Source: Bacteroidales bacterium
GTDB taxonomy: Bacteria > Bacteroidota > Bacteroidia > Bacteroidales > Paludibacteraceae
NCBI GenBank assembly: GCA_900767595.1
Contig: CAAFZS010000029.1
Coordinates: forward strand, 1-21,603
Length of the DNA stretch: 21,603 nt
Direction: 5' to 3'
Positions 6,531 to 14,556 of this stretch are shown here, one piece after another. The notes below the pieces were generated by a model. The model searched no databases. It had not been told where the DNA came from and was given only the letters and a program-made list of their open reading frames with translations. Both the position numbers and the translations under genes were made by a program. Positions within the stretch are counted from its first letter, which is position 1. Every line of letters starts with the position of its first letter.

Positions 6531-8520
6531 TGCGATCGATTTTAATATGGGCAATATGGTTCATATAAATGCGTTCAAACTCAACACTGTTCTCGTCGGC
6601 TGCTACGGGGATATAGTCGCCATAGATAAGAGGTAATGTATGACGACGCAAGTGAGCGAGTTCGGTTACTTGTGCTTTGAAGTGCTGCTGTTCCTCATTT
6701 AGACCATTGAACTTCATCGGATGACGGTTGTCAGGGTCGTTACCGCCTACTTCGGCATACTCGTCGCCTTGGTAGATACAAGGTACACCCGGGATGGTGA
6801 AGTTAATCATCTCTTGCAGCAGGGCGAGACGGTAGGCTTGTTCAGCATTACCGATACCTACTTCGCGTGTCCAACCGGCTTCTTTAGCGTCCTCGTCAAA
6901 ACGGATAGCTCCACCGGCAATAGAAGCAAAACGCGCTTGGTCGTGGTTGCCGGAGATGTTGCCCATCGTGTGGTGAGAACCGTAAACGGAGAGCGACTCA
7001 CGAACAATGCGGTCGATGTCCGACATTGGTTGGTCGCCCATCAAAGCGTGCATGACTGTGTAATAAATATTGAAATCGAATTGGGCATTGAGCATACCGG
7101 TTTTGACATAGGTATTGATGAGTTCAGGACTGCCGTAGGTCTCACCAATCATCCAGATGTGACGATTCGGAAAACGCTCTGCCATTTTGGCACCGAGCGT
7201 ACGCCAATAACATTCGGGAATATGTTTGCAAGCGTCGTGACGGAAGCCGTCGAAGTCGTAGTTCTCAAGCCAATAGAGGGCGGTATCGGTCATAGCTTGA
7301 TACACTTCCTCGCGTTCGAGGTCGAGGGTAGGAATATGCACATCGAACCAAGTCGTCAGACGAGCCTCGTCCCATAACTCGAAATTCCGTCGTCCATCGG
7401 GTAGGATAGAGTCCGTGTGCCAATCCGGGTGCTCCTTATAGGTGGGAGCCTCAATATGCATATGGTTGGCTACATAGTCGAGAATGACATTCATCTTATG
7501 CGCGTGCGCGGTAGATAATAAGGTGTTTAATTCGTCAGGTGTACCCAAACGTTTGTCAATAACCGTACCAAGGATAGGCCAATAACCGTGATAGCCGGAA
7601 TATTTGGTGTAGGGGTGCCTTTCCGCCTCTCCGCCTTTCAGCCTATCATATTTGTTTCCGTTTTTGAAGGGATAGTAGCCCCAAGCGGTCCAAGGGTTCT
7701 GGGTGATAGGACTAATCCAGAGCGTGGTGATACCGAGGTTGTCAAAGAACCCTTCTTCAATCTTTTGCGTGATACCGGCGAGGTCTCCTCCTTGATAATC
7801 CACGATATCAAGGACTTCAGGAGAATTGATTTTCCAGTCGTTGGCGGTGTTGCCGTTGTTGAAACGGTCAATGAGAACCGAATATAGCACCTGCGCGTTA
7901 TCGTCATGTCGATTTAGTTGACGAATGTCCGTTACCACTTTGCCGTCTTGTAACGGAATGAGCAAGTCATTAAACAGCACTTGTCCATCGGTGGCGTAAA
8001 CGCGCAAAAAAGACCGCTGCGCTGTACGACCGCTGCGCTGCAAGACCGCTGCGCTGCAAGACCGCTTCGCTGCAAGATTGATAGTGAGGGTTTGAGTTGT
8101 CTCGTCAAAGGTGTAGGAGTCAATAGGCTCGTTGTCTATCATCACTACGAATTTCGGGTTTGTGACGGGTTTGCTAAAACCTACGCGAACCACCTTGTCC
8201 TCACAGCCGGTGGTGAACATCGCCTGCTCCACGGGTAGGTTGGGGAGAACTACGATTGAGGATTGTGGATTGTGGATTGTGGATTGTGGATTGTAAACAC
8301 CTAACTCGTTGCCGGTTAAAACGACGGTATCGGGATTGCCGGGGATATAATCAGTGAGTAGAATGGAGGTTATATCTCCCGTGAGGTGGATAGGCATGAT
8401 AGGGTTGTGCGGAGCTTTGGGAGCGCAACAAGTCAGGAGTAGGGGAGTAGAGGAGTAGAGGAGTAGGGACTTCAAGGAACTGAGGATTGAGGATTGAGGA
8501 TTGAGGATAGTGTGTTTCAT
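6478..8520 (-). CDS. GH13 lipoprotein with repeat-interrupted N-terminal domain
   Basis: The 680-residue protein has a GH13 barrel from about 210 to 630. Region I is DYVANH (348-353); region II GFRHDA has nucleophile Asp429; region III MIGE has acid/base Glu460; region IV SGNHD has His526-Asp527. Residues ~40-200 form a beta-rich N-terminal domain. The lipoprotein signal ends at Cys31 (LLLTC). Its n-region (residues 5-14) comes from heptamers and its hydrophobic core (18-29) from octamers. Two more tracts interrupt the N-terminal domain: heptamers at residues 76-89 and hairpin units at 149-170. The gene starts in a 4-nt ATGA overlap with the dipeptidase stop. It probably acts on alpha-glucans outside the inner membrane. 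The subfamily cannot be set by eye. Confidence 0.92.
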   Translation of the reverse strand: MKHTILNPQSSILSSLKSLLLYSSTPLLLTCCAPKAPHNPIMPIHLTGDITSILLTDYIPGNPDTVVLTGNELGVYNPQSTIHNPQSSIVVLPNLPVEQAMFTTGCEDKVVRVGFSKPVTNPKFVVMIDNEPIDSYTFDETTQTLTINLAAKRSCSAAVLQRSGRTAQRSFLRVYATDGQVLFNDLLIPLQDGKVVTDIRQLNRHDDNAQVLYSVLIDRFNNGNTANDWKINSPEVLDIVDYQGGDLAGITQKIEEGFFDNLGITTLWISPITQNPWTAWGYYPFKNGNKYDRLKGGEAERHPYTKYSGYHGYWPILGTVIDKRLGTPDELNTLLSTAHAHKMNVILDYVANHMHIEAPTYKEHPDWHTDSILPDGRRNFELWDEARLTTWFDVHIPTLDLEREEVYQAMTDTALYWLENYDFDGFRHDACKHIPECYWRTLGAKMAERFPNRHIWMIGETYGSPELINTYVKTGMLNAQFDFNIYYTVMHALMGDQPMSDIDRIVRESLSVYGSHHTMGNISGNHDQARFASIAGGAIRFDEDAKEAGWTREVGIGNAEQAYRLALLQEMINFTIPGVPCIYQGDEYAEVGGNDPDNRHPMKFNGLNEEQQHFKAQVTELAHLRRHTLPLIYGDYIPVAADENSVEFERIYMNHIAHIKIDRNEESFIDIDGTRVFSVQ
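8012..8075 (-). repeat. Hairpin-unit array A2 (family A)
   Basis: Four 16-bp units on +: GACCGCTGCGCTGTAC, GACCGCTGCGCTGCAA (twice), GACCGCTTCGCTGCAA. On the coding strand each holds GCGCAGC or GCGAAGC. Because 16 is not a multiple of 3, successive units are read in different frames, giving KRSCSAAVLQRSGRTAQRS within residues 149-170 of the GH13 protein. Confidence 0.95.
8254..8295 (-). repeat. Heptamer array C2 in GH13
   Basis: Six 7-bp units on +: GATTGAG, four exact GATTGTG, GATTGTA. The array is 42 bp, so the present frame is kept, but gain or loss of one unit would shift it. Encodes residues 76-89 (YNPQSTIHNPQSSI region). Confidence 0.95.
8436..8467 (-). repeat. Octamer array B3 forming a signal-peptide core
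   Basis: Four 8-bp units on +: GGAGTAGG, GGAGTAGA, GGAGTAGA, GGAGTAGG. Encodes residues 18-29 of the GH13 lipoprotein (LLLYSSTPLLL), the hydrophobic core right before the lipobox Cys31. Confidence 0.94.
8481..8508 (-). repeat. Heptamer array C3 at the start of a CDS
   Basis: Four exact TGAGGAT units on +. Encodes residues 5-14 (ILNPQSSILS), directly after the first four codons of the GH13 lipoprotein. One unit of slippage would frameshift the gene from codon 5 onward. Confidence 0.96.
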
Positions 8521-9902
8521 AATTGTATGTTTTTATAAAATTCGGTTACGGCGATGATACCTTTCTCCCATACTTCGAGGTCCATGTTCTCGTTGGGAGA
8601 GTGAATAGCGTTAGATTCGAGGCCAAAGCCCATCAAGATAGTCTTAACTCCTAAGATCTGTTCGAAGGAGGCGATGATAGGAATACTTCCTCCTCGGCGG
8701 GCGGCGATGGGGCGTTTGCCGAAAGCAACGGTAAACCCTTGTTCTGCTGCTTTGTAGGCGGGAAGGTCCATAGGGCAAAGATAGGCTTGCCCGCCGTGCA
8801 TAGGCGTGACCGTGACGCGAACACCCTTAGGTGCTATTGATTGGATATATTCGACGAACGCTTTTGAGATTGTCTCGTGGTCTTGGTTAGCCACAAGACG
8901 GGAACTGACTTTGGCGTAGGCTTTCGAGGGCAAAACCGTTTTACTGCCTTCGCCTGTATAGCCTCCCCATATACCGCAGATGTCGAAAGACGGACGGCAG
9001 GAGTTGCGCTCAAGCGTGCAATACCCTTCCTCGCCGAAGACGTCGTCTATGTCAATGGCGCGTTTATATTGGTCGAGGTTGAAAGGAATAGACTGAACCA
9101 TCTTTCTTTCGTCCTCACTCATCGGTACTACGTCGTCGTAGAAATGCGGAATCGTGATGTGACCTTGTTCATCCACAATCTTCGATAGCATCTCGCAAAG
9201 GGCATTGATGGGGTTCTTGACCGCTCCGCCGAAATGGCCGGAGTGTAGGTCGCGATTGGGTCCGGTCACTTCGATTTGCCAGTAGCATAGTCCCCGTAAA
9301 CCGGTGGTGAGGGAAGGCGTCTCTTTGCCTATCATCGAGGTGTCGCTTACGAGGATGAAGTCGCAAGCGAGCAGGTCTTTGTGTTCGCTGATGAATGCTT
9401 CGAGGGACGGTGAACCAATCTCCTCTTCGCCTTCAAAGATGAACTTAATGTTGCACTTCATCAGTCCTTCGTGAACCATATACTCAAACGCTTTGGCTTG
9501 GATCATCGCTTGTCCTTTGTCGTCATCGGCACCACGGGCGTAAAGCCGTCCGTCGCGGATGGCAGGCTCCCACGGATCGGATAACCATTGATCGAGCGGT
9601 TCCACCGGCATCACGTCGTAATGGGCGTAGACCAGCACCGTTGGTGCTGAGTGGGGAGTAGAGGAGTAGGGGGGTAGAGGAGTAGGGTTGTATTCCGCAA
9701 AGACGAAGGGGTTGCCGTTGGAGGGCATTACTTCGGCTTTTTGGCATCCGGCTTGTTTGAGCAGTTCTGCCCAGCGTTCAGCGCAGCGGAGCATATCGGC
9801 TTTATGTTCGGGCTGACAACTCACACTGGGGATACGGATAAGGGAAGTCCATTCGTCCAAGAAACGGGACCGGTTTTGTTCGATGTAATCTTGAATGTTC
9901 AT
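8517..9902 (-). CDS. M20 family dipeptidase
   Basis: The 461-residue protein is an M20 metallopeptidase, a two-zinc enzyme cleaving dipeptides or related small amides. No signal peptide is seen, so it is probably cytosolic. Visible site residues: His94 and Asp96 (YAHYDVMP), bridging Asp127 (ADDDKG), catalytic Glu159 and ligand Glu160 (EGEEEIGSP), Asp187 (SDTSM), His220 at the dimer interface (DLHSG) and His434 (AIHSPNE). Length and motif spacing fit the family. An octamer array adds a Pro/Tyr/Ser loop (residues 73-83) between two strands, about ten residues before His94, where relatives have a short turn. It starts 6 nt after the RND-OMF stop and overlaps the next gene by 4 nt. Substrate unknown. 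Confidence 0.93.
   Translation of the reverse strand: MNIQDYIEQNRSRFLDEWTSLIRIPSVSCQPEHKADMLRCAERWAELLKQAGCQKAEVMPSNGNPFVFAEYNPTPLPPYSSTPHSAPTVLVYAHYDVMPVEPLDQWLSDPWEPAIRDGRLYARGADDDKGQAMIQAKAFEYMVHEGLMKCNIKFIFEGEEEIGSPSLEAFISEHKDLLACDFILVSDTSMIGKETPSLTTGLRGLCYWQIEVTGPNRDLHSGHFGGAVKNPINALCEMLSKIVDEQGHITIPHFYDDVVPMSEDERKMVQSIPFNLDQYKRAIDIDDVFGEEGYCTLERNSCRPSFDICGIWGGYTGEGSKTVLPSKAYAKVSSRLVANQDHETISKAFVEYIQSIAPKGVRVTVTPMHGGQAYLCPMDLPAYKAAEQGFTVAFGKRPIAARRGGSIPIIASFEQILGVKTILMGFGLESNAIHSPNENMDLEVWEKGIIAVTEFYKNIQL
9655..9686 (-). repeat. Octamer repeat array B4 in the dipeptidase
   Basis: Four clean 8-bp units on +: GGAGTAGA, GGAGTAGG, GGGGTAGA, GGAGTAGG. Encodes residues 73-83 (PTPLPPYSSTP), inserted before the first zinc ligand. 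This is the only family B copy in an apparently cytosolic protein, so the family is not tied to export signals. Confidence 0.93.
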
Positions 9903-9908
9903 AAACGG

Positions 9909-12900
9909 TTATTGTTTAGCGTGTTTATCGGTTTTAGCGGTTTGCTCGGCAGGGGTGAGTTCGGTGCCACCGCCGAGGGCGGAGTAGAGGCGGATGAGGG
10001 CGGCTACTTCGTCATAGAGGTTCTGCGACTGCGAGAGTTGGGCAGTGAGCAAAGTCTCTTGCGTCTGCAAGACCTCCAAATAAATGGTCTTACCATTCTG
10101 CTGCAACTCGTACGTTCCCTCATAAGCAGCCTGCAAAGCAGCCACCTGAGTGGTGTAAACCACACTCTTTTCCTGTGCGGTCTGGAAGTCCGCCAATGCC
10201 TCGTTCACTTCGTTACCGGCTTTGAGGATGGTCTGTGCGAAGTTCAGTCGGGCTTGCTCCTGCTGCGCCTTCGCCATGCGCAACTGCGCAATCAACTTAC
10301 CCTGCTGGAAGAGGGGTTGTGTCAGTTGTCCTACGGCATTGAGGATCCATTGGGCAGGATTGAAGATGGACGTTCCGTCACTATTGGTCCAACCCACGAT
10401 ACCACTGAGGGTGAGTTTGGGAAGGAAGGCAGAGCGAGCCTGTTGGGTGACATAATACGCCGCTTCTAACTGCCGTTGGGCCGCCCGAACGTCGGGTCGG
10501 TTAGCGAGCACATCCACGGGTGCGCCTAAGTGGAAATCGGGTACCACAAGGTCTTTCCAGTCAGAGCGCTCAATCGTTTGTGGAGGAATAGCGAGTAGGA
10601 GACAGATAGCGTTCTCTGTGCGACGGATAGCGCGACGGATGTCGAGGATATGGTTCTCTACGTTGCCGATAGACGCTTGCATCTGTTCTACGGCAGGCGC
10701 GTACGCTTTACCATTGAGCATTAAGGCCCGCTGGGTCTCCAAGGACTTACCCCATAACTCGCGGCTATCGATAGCAATCTGTAGTTGCCGATCGAGGAGG
10801 ACGAGGTTGTAATAGTTCATAGCGAGGGTAGCGATGAGCTGCGCTTGGGTGGCCTGTTTGACATCCTCGGCTTGGTAAGCCAGTGCTTTGGCGTGACGGA
10901 GGCGTTGGGTGATGGACCCAAAGACCTCTATCTCCCACGAAGCGGAGAAGGGGATGGAGTAGGTGAAAGCGTTGGCTTGGTTAGGACCGCTGATGAAACG
11001 GTTGAGCCCTACTTGCGGTGCAACCCCAATCGAGGGCAGGTAAGCGAGTTTGGACTGCAAGACGTTGGCTTGTGCTTGTTGGATATTCAGACGAGCCACT
11101 TGCAAGTCGGTATTACGCACGAGAGCCGTATCGATGAGCGTTTGCAGTTGCGGGTCGATGAAGATTTCCCGCCACGACTGTTTAGCCCAAGAGGTGTCAC
11201 CGATGTAGGCTTTGGTGATAGAGTCGGTACCGTAGATCTCGGTCTCGACCGTGGTCGAGGGTTGGTATTTCTTGTAGATGCCGCAGGAGGGTATCGTAAC
11301 GACGAGAGCCAAAATGGCTATCGTTGTTACGATTGGTGATTGGTGATTGGTGATTGGTGATTGACTCTTTGTATTTTGAGGGGCAGATTGGAATTTGTCG
11401 TGGAGGGATTGGAAGACGATATAGAAGGCGGGAACGACGAAGAGGATGGCGATGATACCGATTGTCATACCACCTACGACACCGATGGACAAGGAACGGT
11501 TACCGTGGGCACCTGCACCGCCCTCGATGATAAGCGGGATCATTCCGACGATCATCGTAAGAACGGTCATCAGGATAGGACGGAAACGGTCCTGACAAGC
11601 ACCGATAGCAGCCTCTAAGATAGGCATTCCCTGTTTGTGTTTCTCCACGGCGAACTCGGTAATGAGGATAGCCGTTTTGGCGAGCAGACCGATGAGCATG
11701 ATCACACCGGCTTGCAGGTAGATGTTGTTGTCCAGACCGCAGAGGGACGAGACAAGGAACGAACCCATCAGACCGAAAGGAACGGAGAGAAGGACGGCAA
11801 ACGGAATGAACCACGACTCATAGAGGCAAGCCAAGATGAGGTAGATAAGGAAGATGGCAATCAGGTAGATGATGCCCGTCGTGTTACTCTGTGCGTTATC
11901 GGCGAGCTCACGGGACATAGAACCATATTCGTAACCAAAACCGGTACGGGGGAAGACCTCTTTGAAGACCTCGTCGATGGCTTGTTGCGCTTGTGCGTCG
12001 GAGTAGCCGTTGGCGGGAGAGACGTTGCAGGTGATGGCCTGGTAGAGGTTAAAGCGTTTCATCGAAGCCGAACCTACCTTGGGTTTGAGGGTGACGAACT
12101 GTGAGATAGGTGTCATCTTATCATCTACTTTGATGAAGATACTGTTGAGAGCCGAAGCGTCCAGGCGGTCTTCGGGAGCTGCGCTGACCATGACGCGATA
12201 GACCTTACCGAACTTGTTAAAGTTGCCTATGTAGGCTCCACCGCAGTAAGCGCCGAGGGTGCTGAGCACGGTAGCGACATCGATACCTGCGCGAGCGCAT
12301 TGGACATTGTCCACGCAGACTTCATACTTCGGGAAGCTCTCGGAGTAGGTAAGCAGAGCCATACTGACTTCGGGTCGTTCGGTGATCTTCGCGCGGAAGA
12401 GGGTAGCGTATTCATAGAAGGTGGTCATGTTTCCTCCTTGTCGGTCCTCGAGGATGAGTTCGATGGAGTTAGAGGAGCCATAACCGGATATTTGCGGTGT
12501 TTGGAAGGGCATTATCTCCGCCTCTTTGATGTCCTCGCAAGACTGATAGAAGCGGTACATAATTGCATCGATGGAGTGTGCCATTCCTTTGCGCTCGTCC
12601 CAGTTCTTGAGCCGAACGACGAACATACCGTAGCTATAGTCATTACCGGAGATCAATCCAAAACCGGCTACGCGGGCATAGGTGTCGAGTTCGGGTATCT
12701 GTTTGATACGGTCTTCGACGCGCAGGAGTATCTCGTCGGTTTCTTGTAGGGTTGTTCCGGCAGGTGCAGTGACATTGACGAACATCACTCCTTGGTCTTC
12801 TTGCGGAACGAGTCCGGCGGGCATAGTTTTCATCAGGTAGAAGAGCACGCCTCCGGCGATGAGGACGAGTACCCAAGCGATCTTATGGCGTTTGAGGAAA

Positions 12901-14504
12901 CCCTTGACCCAACCGTCATACTTAACGGATAGGGCGGTATAGGAAGCGTTATAGGCTTGTTTGACGTAATAAGTGAGTCCTTTTTTCGAATCTTCGCCTT
13001 CTTTCTTCGGGTGCATGAGCATCACGCATAAGGCCGGGCAGAGGGTCATAGCACAGATACAACTGATACCGACGGAGGAGGCCAGGGTGATACCGAACTG
13101 CGTGAAGAATGTTCCGGCTGTTCCGGGCATGAATGTGACGGGAATGAACACCGCCATAAACACGAGGGTACAGGAGATAACCGCCATACTAACCTCGGAC
13201 ATAGCGTCGCTCGTTGCCTGATGGGAGGACGGATATTTGCCGCTCTCTAACTTAGCCATCACCGCTTCGACGACGACGATAGCATCATCGACGACAGTTC
13301 CGATGGCCAGTACCAAGGCAAAGAGGGTGATGATGTTGAGGGAGAAGCCTGCGGCTTTGACGATAGCAAATGTTCCGAGTAAGGAAACGATGATAGAGAT
13401 AGACGGGATGAGGGTGGCACGGAAATCCTGTAGGAAGAAGAACACCACGAGGATAACGAGTAGGATAGCGATGATGAGCGTTTCGACTACGTTGTGGATG
13501 GCGGCATAAAGGAAGTCGTCGGAGGTATAAAGAGGAACAAACTCCACGCCGGCGGGCAGTTCTTTTTTGATTTCTTCGTAGATCTTGGCAATCTGTTTGT
13601 TTATTTCGGTTGCGTTAGATCCGGCCGTTTGGTTAACGATGAAGATTGTTCCCGGGTGGTCATCGATGTTTGAGGTATAGGTATAGGTCATGTTACCTAA
13701 TTCGATGTCCGCTACATCTTTGAGTCGTAGCACTTCGCCTGTGGGGGTAGCACGGAGGACGATATCCTCAAACTCTGATACCTCTTTGAGGCGTCCGGAC
13801 CATTCCATAGTGAATTGGTAGGTGTTGGCCGAGCTCTCACCTAACGAACCGGTAGCTTGTACTAAGTTCTGCGTTTGCAGGGCAGCGAACACGTCGTTGG
13901 GTGTCAATCCGTACTGCGCCATCACGCTTGGTTTGAGCCACACGCGCATGGAGTAGGTGTTACCTAACATATTGAGGGCACCGACGCCTTGTACACGTAA
14001 GATACGCGGTTTGACGTTAATGTCGATATAGTTAGAGAGGAACTGCTCATCGAAGCGGTCGTCGCGGCTCACCATACCGGTTACTTGCAGCATACTGTTT
14101 TGTTTTTTGCTGACGGTGACACCCACTTGGGTTACTTCGGCCGGCATCAGACCCATCGCCACTTGTACGCGGTTCTGCACATTGACGGTGTTCATATCGG
14201 GGTCAGTGCCCTGTTTGAAATACACGACGATCTCCACATCTCCCGTTGAGTAGGAGGTAGAGGACATATAGAGCATATTTTCCACACCGTTGATCTGGTC
14301 TTCGAGGGGGACGATGACGGACTCCATGGCGGAGATAGCGTCAGCACCCGTATAGGTGGTGGTCACGTAGACGGAGGGAGGTGCGATGTCGGGATACTGC
14401 TCGACGGGGAGCGTTTTTAACGAAATAAATCCTATTAGAAGGATGAGCAAGGAGATGGAACAGGCCATTACCTTACGATCGGTGAATATGTTACCTTTAG
14501 CCAT
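9909..14504 (-). CDS. Fused RND efflux permease and TolC-like outer membrane factor
   Basis: One uninterrupted 1531-codon ORF. Residues 1-~1040 are a complete HAE-1/AcrB-type permease: LPVEQYPDIAPP (32-43), the proton-relay pair Asp406-Asp407 (GTVVDDAIVVVEAV) and Lys943 (LLAKTAILITEF). Residues ~1047-1531 are a NodT-type outer membrane factor with its own lipoprotein-like signal (hydrophobic stretch, then IPSC with Cys1074) and both TolC halves (RPDVRAAQRQLEAA starts the second). The two are usually separate genes. Here the joint is five heptamer units (11331-11365), and I see no stop and no in-frame ATG, GTG or TTG there. The C-terminus is an x-Lys-x nonamer tail. With the membrane-fusion gene 47 nt upstream this makes a full pump. 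Whether it works as one chain, is cut at Cys1074, or varies by repeat number is unknown. Confidence 0.92.
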   Translation of the reverse strand: MAKGNIFTDRKVMACSISLLILLIGFISLKTLPVEQYPDIAPPSVYVTTTYTGADAISAMESVIVPLEDQINGVENMLYMSSTSYSTGDVEIVVYFKQGTDPDMNTVNVQNRVQVAMGLMPAEVTQVGVTVSKKQNSMLQVTGMVSRDDRFDEQFLSNYIDINVKPRILRVQGVGALNMLGNTYSMRVWLKPSVMAQYGLTPNDVFAALQTQNLVQATGSLGESSANTYQFTMEWSGRLKEVSEFEDIVLRATPTGEVLRLKDVADIELGNMTYTYTSNIDDHPGTIFIVNQTAGSNATEINKQIAKIYEEIKKELPAGVEFVPLYTSDDFLYAAIHNVVETLIIAILLVILVVFFFLQDFRATLIPSISIIVSLLGTFAIVKAAGFSLNIITLFALVLAIGTVVDDAIVVVEAVMAKLESGKYPSSHQATSDAMSEVSMAVISCTLVFMAVFIPVTFMPGTAGTFFTQFGITLASSVGISCICAMTLCPALCVMLMHPKKEGEDSKKGLTYYVKQAYNASYTALSVKYDGWVKGFLKRHKIAWVLVLIAGGVLFYLMKTMPAGLVPQEDQGVMFVNVTAPAGTTLQETDEILLRVEDRIKQIPELDTYARVAGFGLISGNDYSYGMFVVRLKNWDERKGMAHSIDAIMYRFYQSCEDIKEAEIMPFQTPQISGYGSSNSIELILEDRQGGNMTTFYEYATLFRAKITERPEVSMALLTYSESFPKYEVCVDNVQCARAGIDVATVLSTLGAYCGGAYIGNFNKFGKVYRVMVSAAPEDRLDASALNSIFIKVDDKMTPISQFVTLKPKVGSASMKRFNLYQAITCNVSPANGYSDAQAQQAIDEVFKEVFPRTGFGYEYGSMSRELADNAQSNTTGIIYLIAIFLIYLILACLYESWFIPFAVLLSVPFGLMGSFLVSSLCGLDNNIYLQAGVIMLIGLLAKTAILITEFAVEKHKQGMPILEAAIGACQDRFRPILMTVLTMIVGMIPLIIEGGAGAHGNRSLSIGVVGGMTIGIIAILFVVPAFYIVFQSLHDKFQSAPQNTKSQSPITNHQSPIVTTIAILALVVTIPSCGIYKKYQPSTTVETEIYGTDSITKAYIGDTSWAKQSWREIFIDPQLQTLIDTALVRNTDLQVARLNIQQAQANVLQSKLAYLPSIGVAPQVGLNRFISGPNQANAFTYSIPFSASWEIEVFGSITQRLRHAKALAYQAEDVKQATQAQLIATLAMNYYNLVLLDRQLQIAIDSRELWGKSLETQRALMLNGKAYAPAVEQMQASIGNVENHILDIRRAIRRTENAICLLLAIPPQTIERSDWKDLVVPDFHLGAPVDVLANRPDVRAAQRQLEAAYYVTQQARSAFLPKLTLSGIVGWTNSDGTSIFNPAQWILNAVGQLTQPLFQQGKLIAQLRMAKAQQEQARLNFAQTILKAGNEVNEALADFQTAQEKSVVYTTQVAALQAAYEGTYELQQNGKTIYLEVLQTQETLLTAQLSQSQNLYDEVAALIRLYSALGGGTELTPAEQTAKTDKHAKQ
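9912..9947 (-). repeat. Nonamer array D3 at the RND-OMF C-terminus
   Basis: Four 9-bp units on +: TTGTTTAGC, GTGTTTATC, GGTTTTAGC, GGTTTGCTC. Encodes the last residues of the fused protein (EQT-AKT-DKH-AKQ), then the stop. Confidence 0.75.
11294..11332 (-). repeat. Long inverted repeat in the OMF signal segment
   Basis: The arms begin TCGTAAC (11294-11300) and end GTTACGA (11326-11332), with an inner perfect AGCCA-AAA-TGGCT hairpin (11308-11320). Almost the whole 18-bp arm pairs, apart from one mismatch and one G-T pair. It encodes the hydrophobic stretch TTIAILALVVT of the outer-membrane-factor signal and abuts the heptamer array. Confidence 0.85.
11331..11365 (-). repeat. Heptamer array C4 at the RND-OMF joint
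   Basis: Five 7-bp units on +: four GATTGGT and one GATTGAC. Encodes SQSPITNHQSPI (residues ~1047-1058), exactly between the permease and the outer membrane factor. One unit more or fewer would take the OMF out of the permease frame. Confidence 0.95.
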
Positions 14505-14511
14505 AATTGAT

Positions 14512-14556
14512 TAGTTTAGCGAGTTTAGCATGTTTAGCCGGTTTAGCGAGTTTAGA
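14512..14556 (-). repeat. Nonamer array D2, intergenic
   Basis: Five 9-bp units on +: TAGTTTAGC, GAGTTTAGC, ATGTTTAGC, CGGTTTAGC, GAGTTTAGA. They fill the 47-nt gap between the membrane-fusion gene and the RND start and supply the membrane-fusion stop codon. Same family as the coding arrays D1 and D3. Confidence 0.93.

Noticed and set aside
6531..6554. Eight-residue N-terminal extension of GH53
   Set aside because: The extra residues lie before a typical MKK lipoprotein signal and lengthen the overlap with the upstream gene.
6721..7377. 218-codon plus-strand ORF
   Set aside because: It is antisense to the GH13 catalytic region. No domain is recognised.
9741..10469. 242-codon plus-strand ORF
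   Set aside because: It is antisense to the OMF part of the fused efflux gene and the start of the dipeptidase. Its protein has no recognisable domain and mirrors the GC-skewed codons of the real genes.
11331..11365. A sequencing error explaining the RND-OMF fusion
   Set aside because: Both halves are intact, and 35 bp of clean heptamers join them in frame. An error in repeat number cannot be excluded without reads, so it is listed as a check rather than assumed.
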